A stretch of DNA of 64,000 bases from Nocardioides salarius (lineage in GTDB: Bacteria > Actinomycetota > Actinomycetes > Propionibacteriales > Nocardioidaceae), in contig NZ_JAFBBZ010000001.1 in NCBI RefSeq assembly GCF_016907435.1, positions 496,001-560,000 of the forward strand, written 5' to 3'. This document shows positions 63,797 through 64,000 of this stretch, piece after piece; the first letter of the stretch is position 1; the number at the start of each line of letters is the position of its first letter. Made by a program: the position numbers and the translations under genes. The notes below the pieces were generated by a model. It worked only from the letters and a program-made list of their open reading frames with translations, searched no databases and was not told the origin of the DNA.

Positions 63797-63967
63797 TCAT
63801 CCCGGGCTCCCCGGGCTGCGGTGCCACAGCTTGCGTGCCACGTCGCGGGTCTCCTCGCCGGCGGGCTTGATGTCGGCGTACGGCGAGAGCCGGAAGCCGC
63901 TGGAGTGCACCAGCACGCGCCGGCGCCCCATGCCGCCCGCGGCACCCGGCCCGTCGGGGCGCGCCAT
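63797..63967 (-). CDS. Unrecognised small or truncated protein at the window edge
   Basis: A minus-strand frame ending in TGA, 31 bp before the methyltransferase start. Its last part, RRRVLVHSSGFRLSPYADIK then ETRDVARKLWHR, reads like real protein. The ATG at 63967 gives 56 residues, but the frame stays open to the window edge, so this may be the C-terminus of a longer gene. I do not recognise the family. Confidence 0.5.
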   Translation of the reverse strand: MARPDGPGAAGGMGRRRVLVHSSGFRLSPYADIKPAGEETRDVARKLWHRSPGSPG

Positions 63968-64000
63968 CACCGGTCGCGGCGCCCGGCTCTGCGCCGCGCC

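Overview
The window is chromosomal DNA of a high-GC actinobacterium. Gene order and protein style (mycobacterial-type NadE and DevR, PriA-type HisA, DivIVA-SepF-YggT downstream of ftsZ, many GTG starts, 4-bp ATGA/GTGA overlaps) fit Nocardioidaceae, most likely Nocardioides or a close relative. That placement is inference from the sequence alone. Most long open frames opposite the genes are GC-bias shadows.

Layout. 1-6.8 kb: a cut-off nadE, then galE, panB, a CNNM/CorC-type membrane protein, a secreted sugar-dehydrogenase-like protein, small conserved proteins, map and a TPR protein. 6.9-7.3 kb: RNase P RNA (rnpB). 7.35-16.2 kb: an accessory block that looks like a dormancy (DosR/DevR) regulon. 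It holds a P2-type cation ATPase, a small membrane protein, a class I fructose-bisphosphate aldolase, a DevR-type response regulator, a tandem universal stress protein and a CBS-pair/Acg-nitroreductase fusion. Three GGGAC-N4-GTCCC-like boxes lie upstream of the ATPase, between devR and the stress protein, and upstream of the fusion gene. A collagen-like secreted protein adjoins the block. 16.3-20.5 kb: an RNB ribonuclease, YaaA and small proteins. 20.5-26.2 kb: the his operon hisD-C-B-H-(membrane protein)-A-F on the minus strand. 27.5-28.7 kb: an intact IS30-family element inserted in a tandem-repeat array. 28.8-37.4 kb: a DUF3352-type protein, dnaE, a GNAT-chorismate mutase fusion, rluD, lspA and a TraR/DksA protein.

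37.8-56.0 kb: a nearly complete minus-strand division and cell-wall (dcw) cluster. It reads mraZ, small membrane protein, rsmH, ftsL, ftsI, murE, mraY, murD, ftsW, murG, murC, ftsQ, ftsZ, pgeF, yggS, sepF, yggT, divIVA. murF, normally between murE and mraY, is absent. mraZ has a clear promoter overlapping GTGGA repeats. Divergent from it is a moxR-DUF58-transglutaminase operon, then DUF3040, dinB, a methyltransferase and an unrecognised C-terminal fragment at the right edge.

A family of 21-22-bp tandem intergenic repeats recurs just at or after stop codons (ybaK, ftsQ, ftsI, the methyltransferase gene), often supplying the TGA itself, and the IS30 copy sits inside one such array. No tRNA, rRNA or CRISPR array was recognised.
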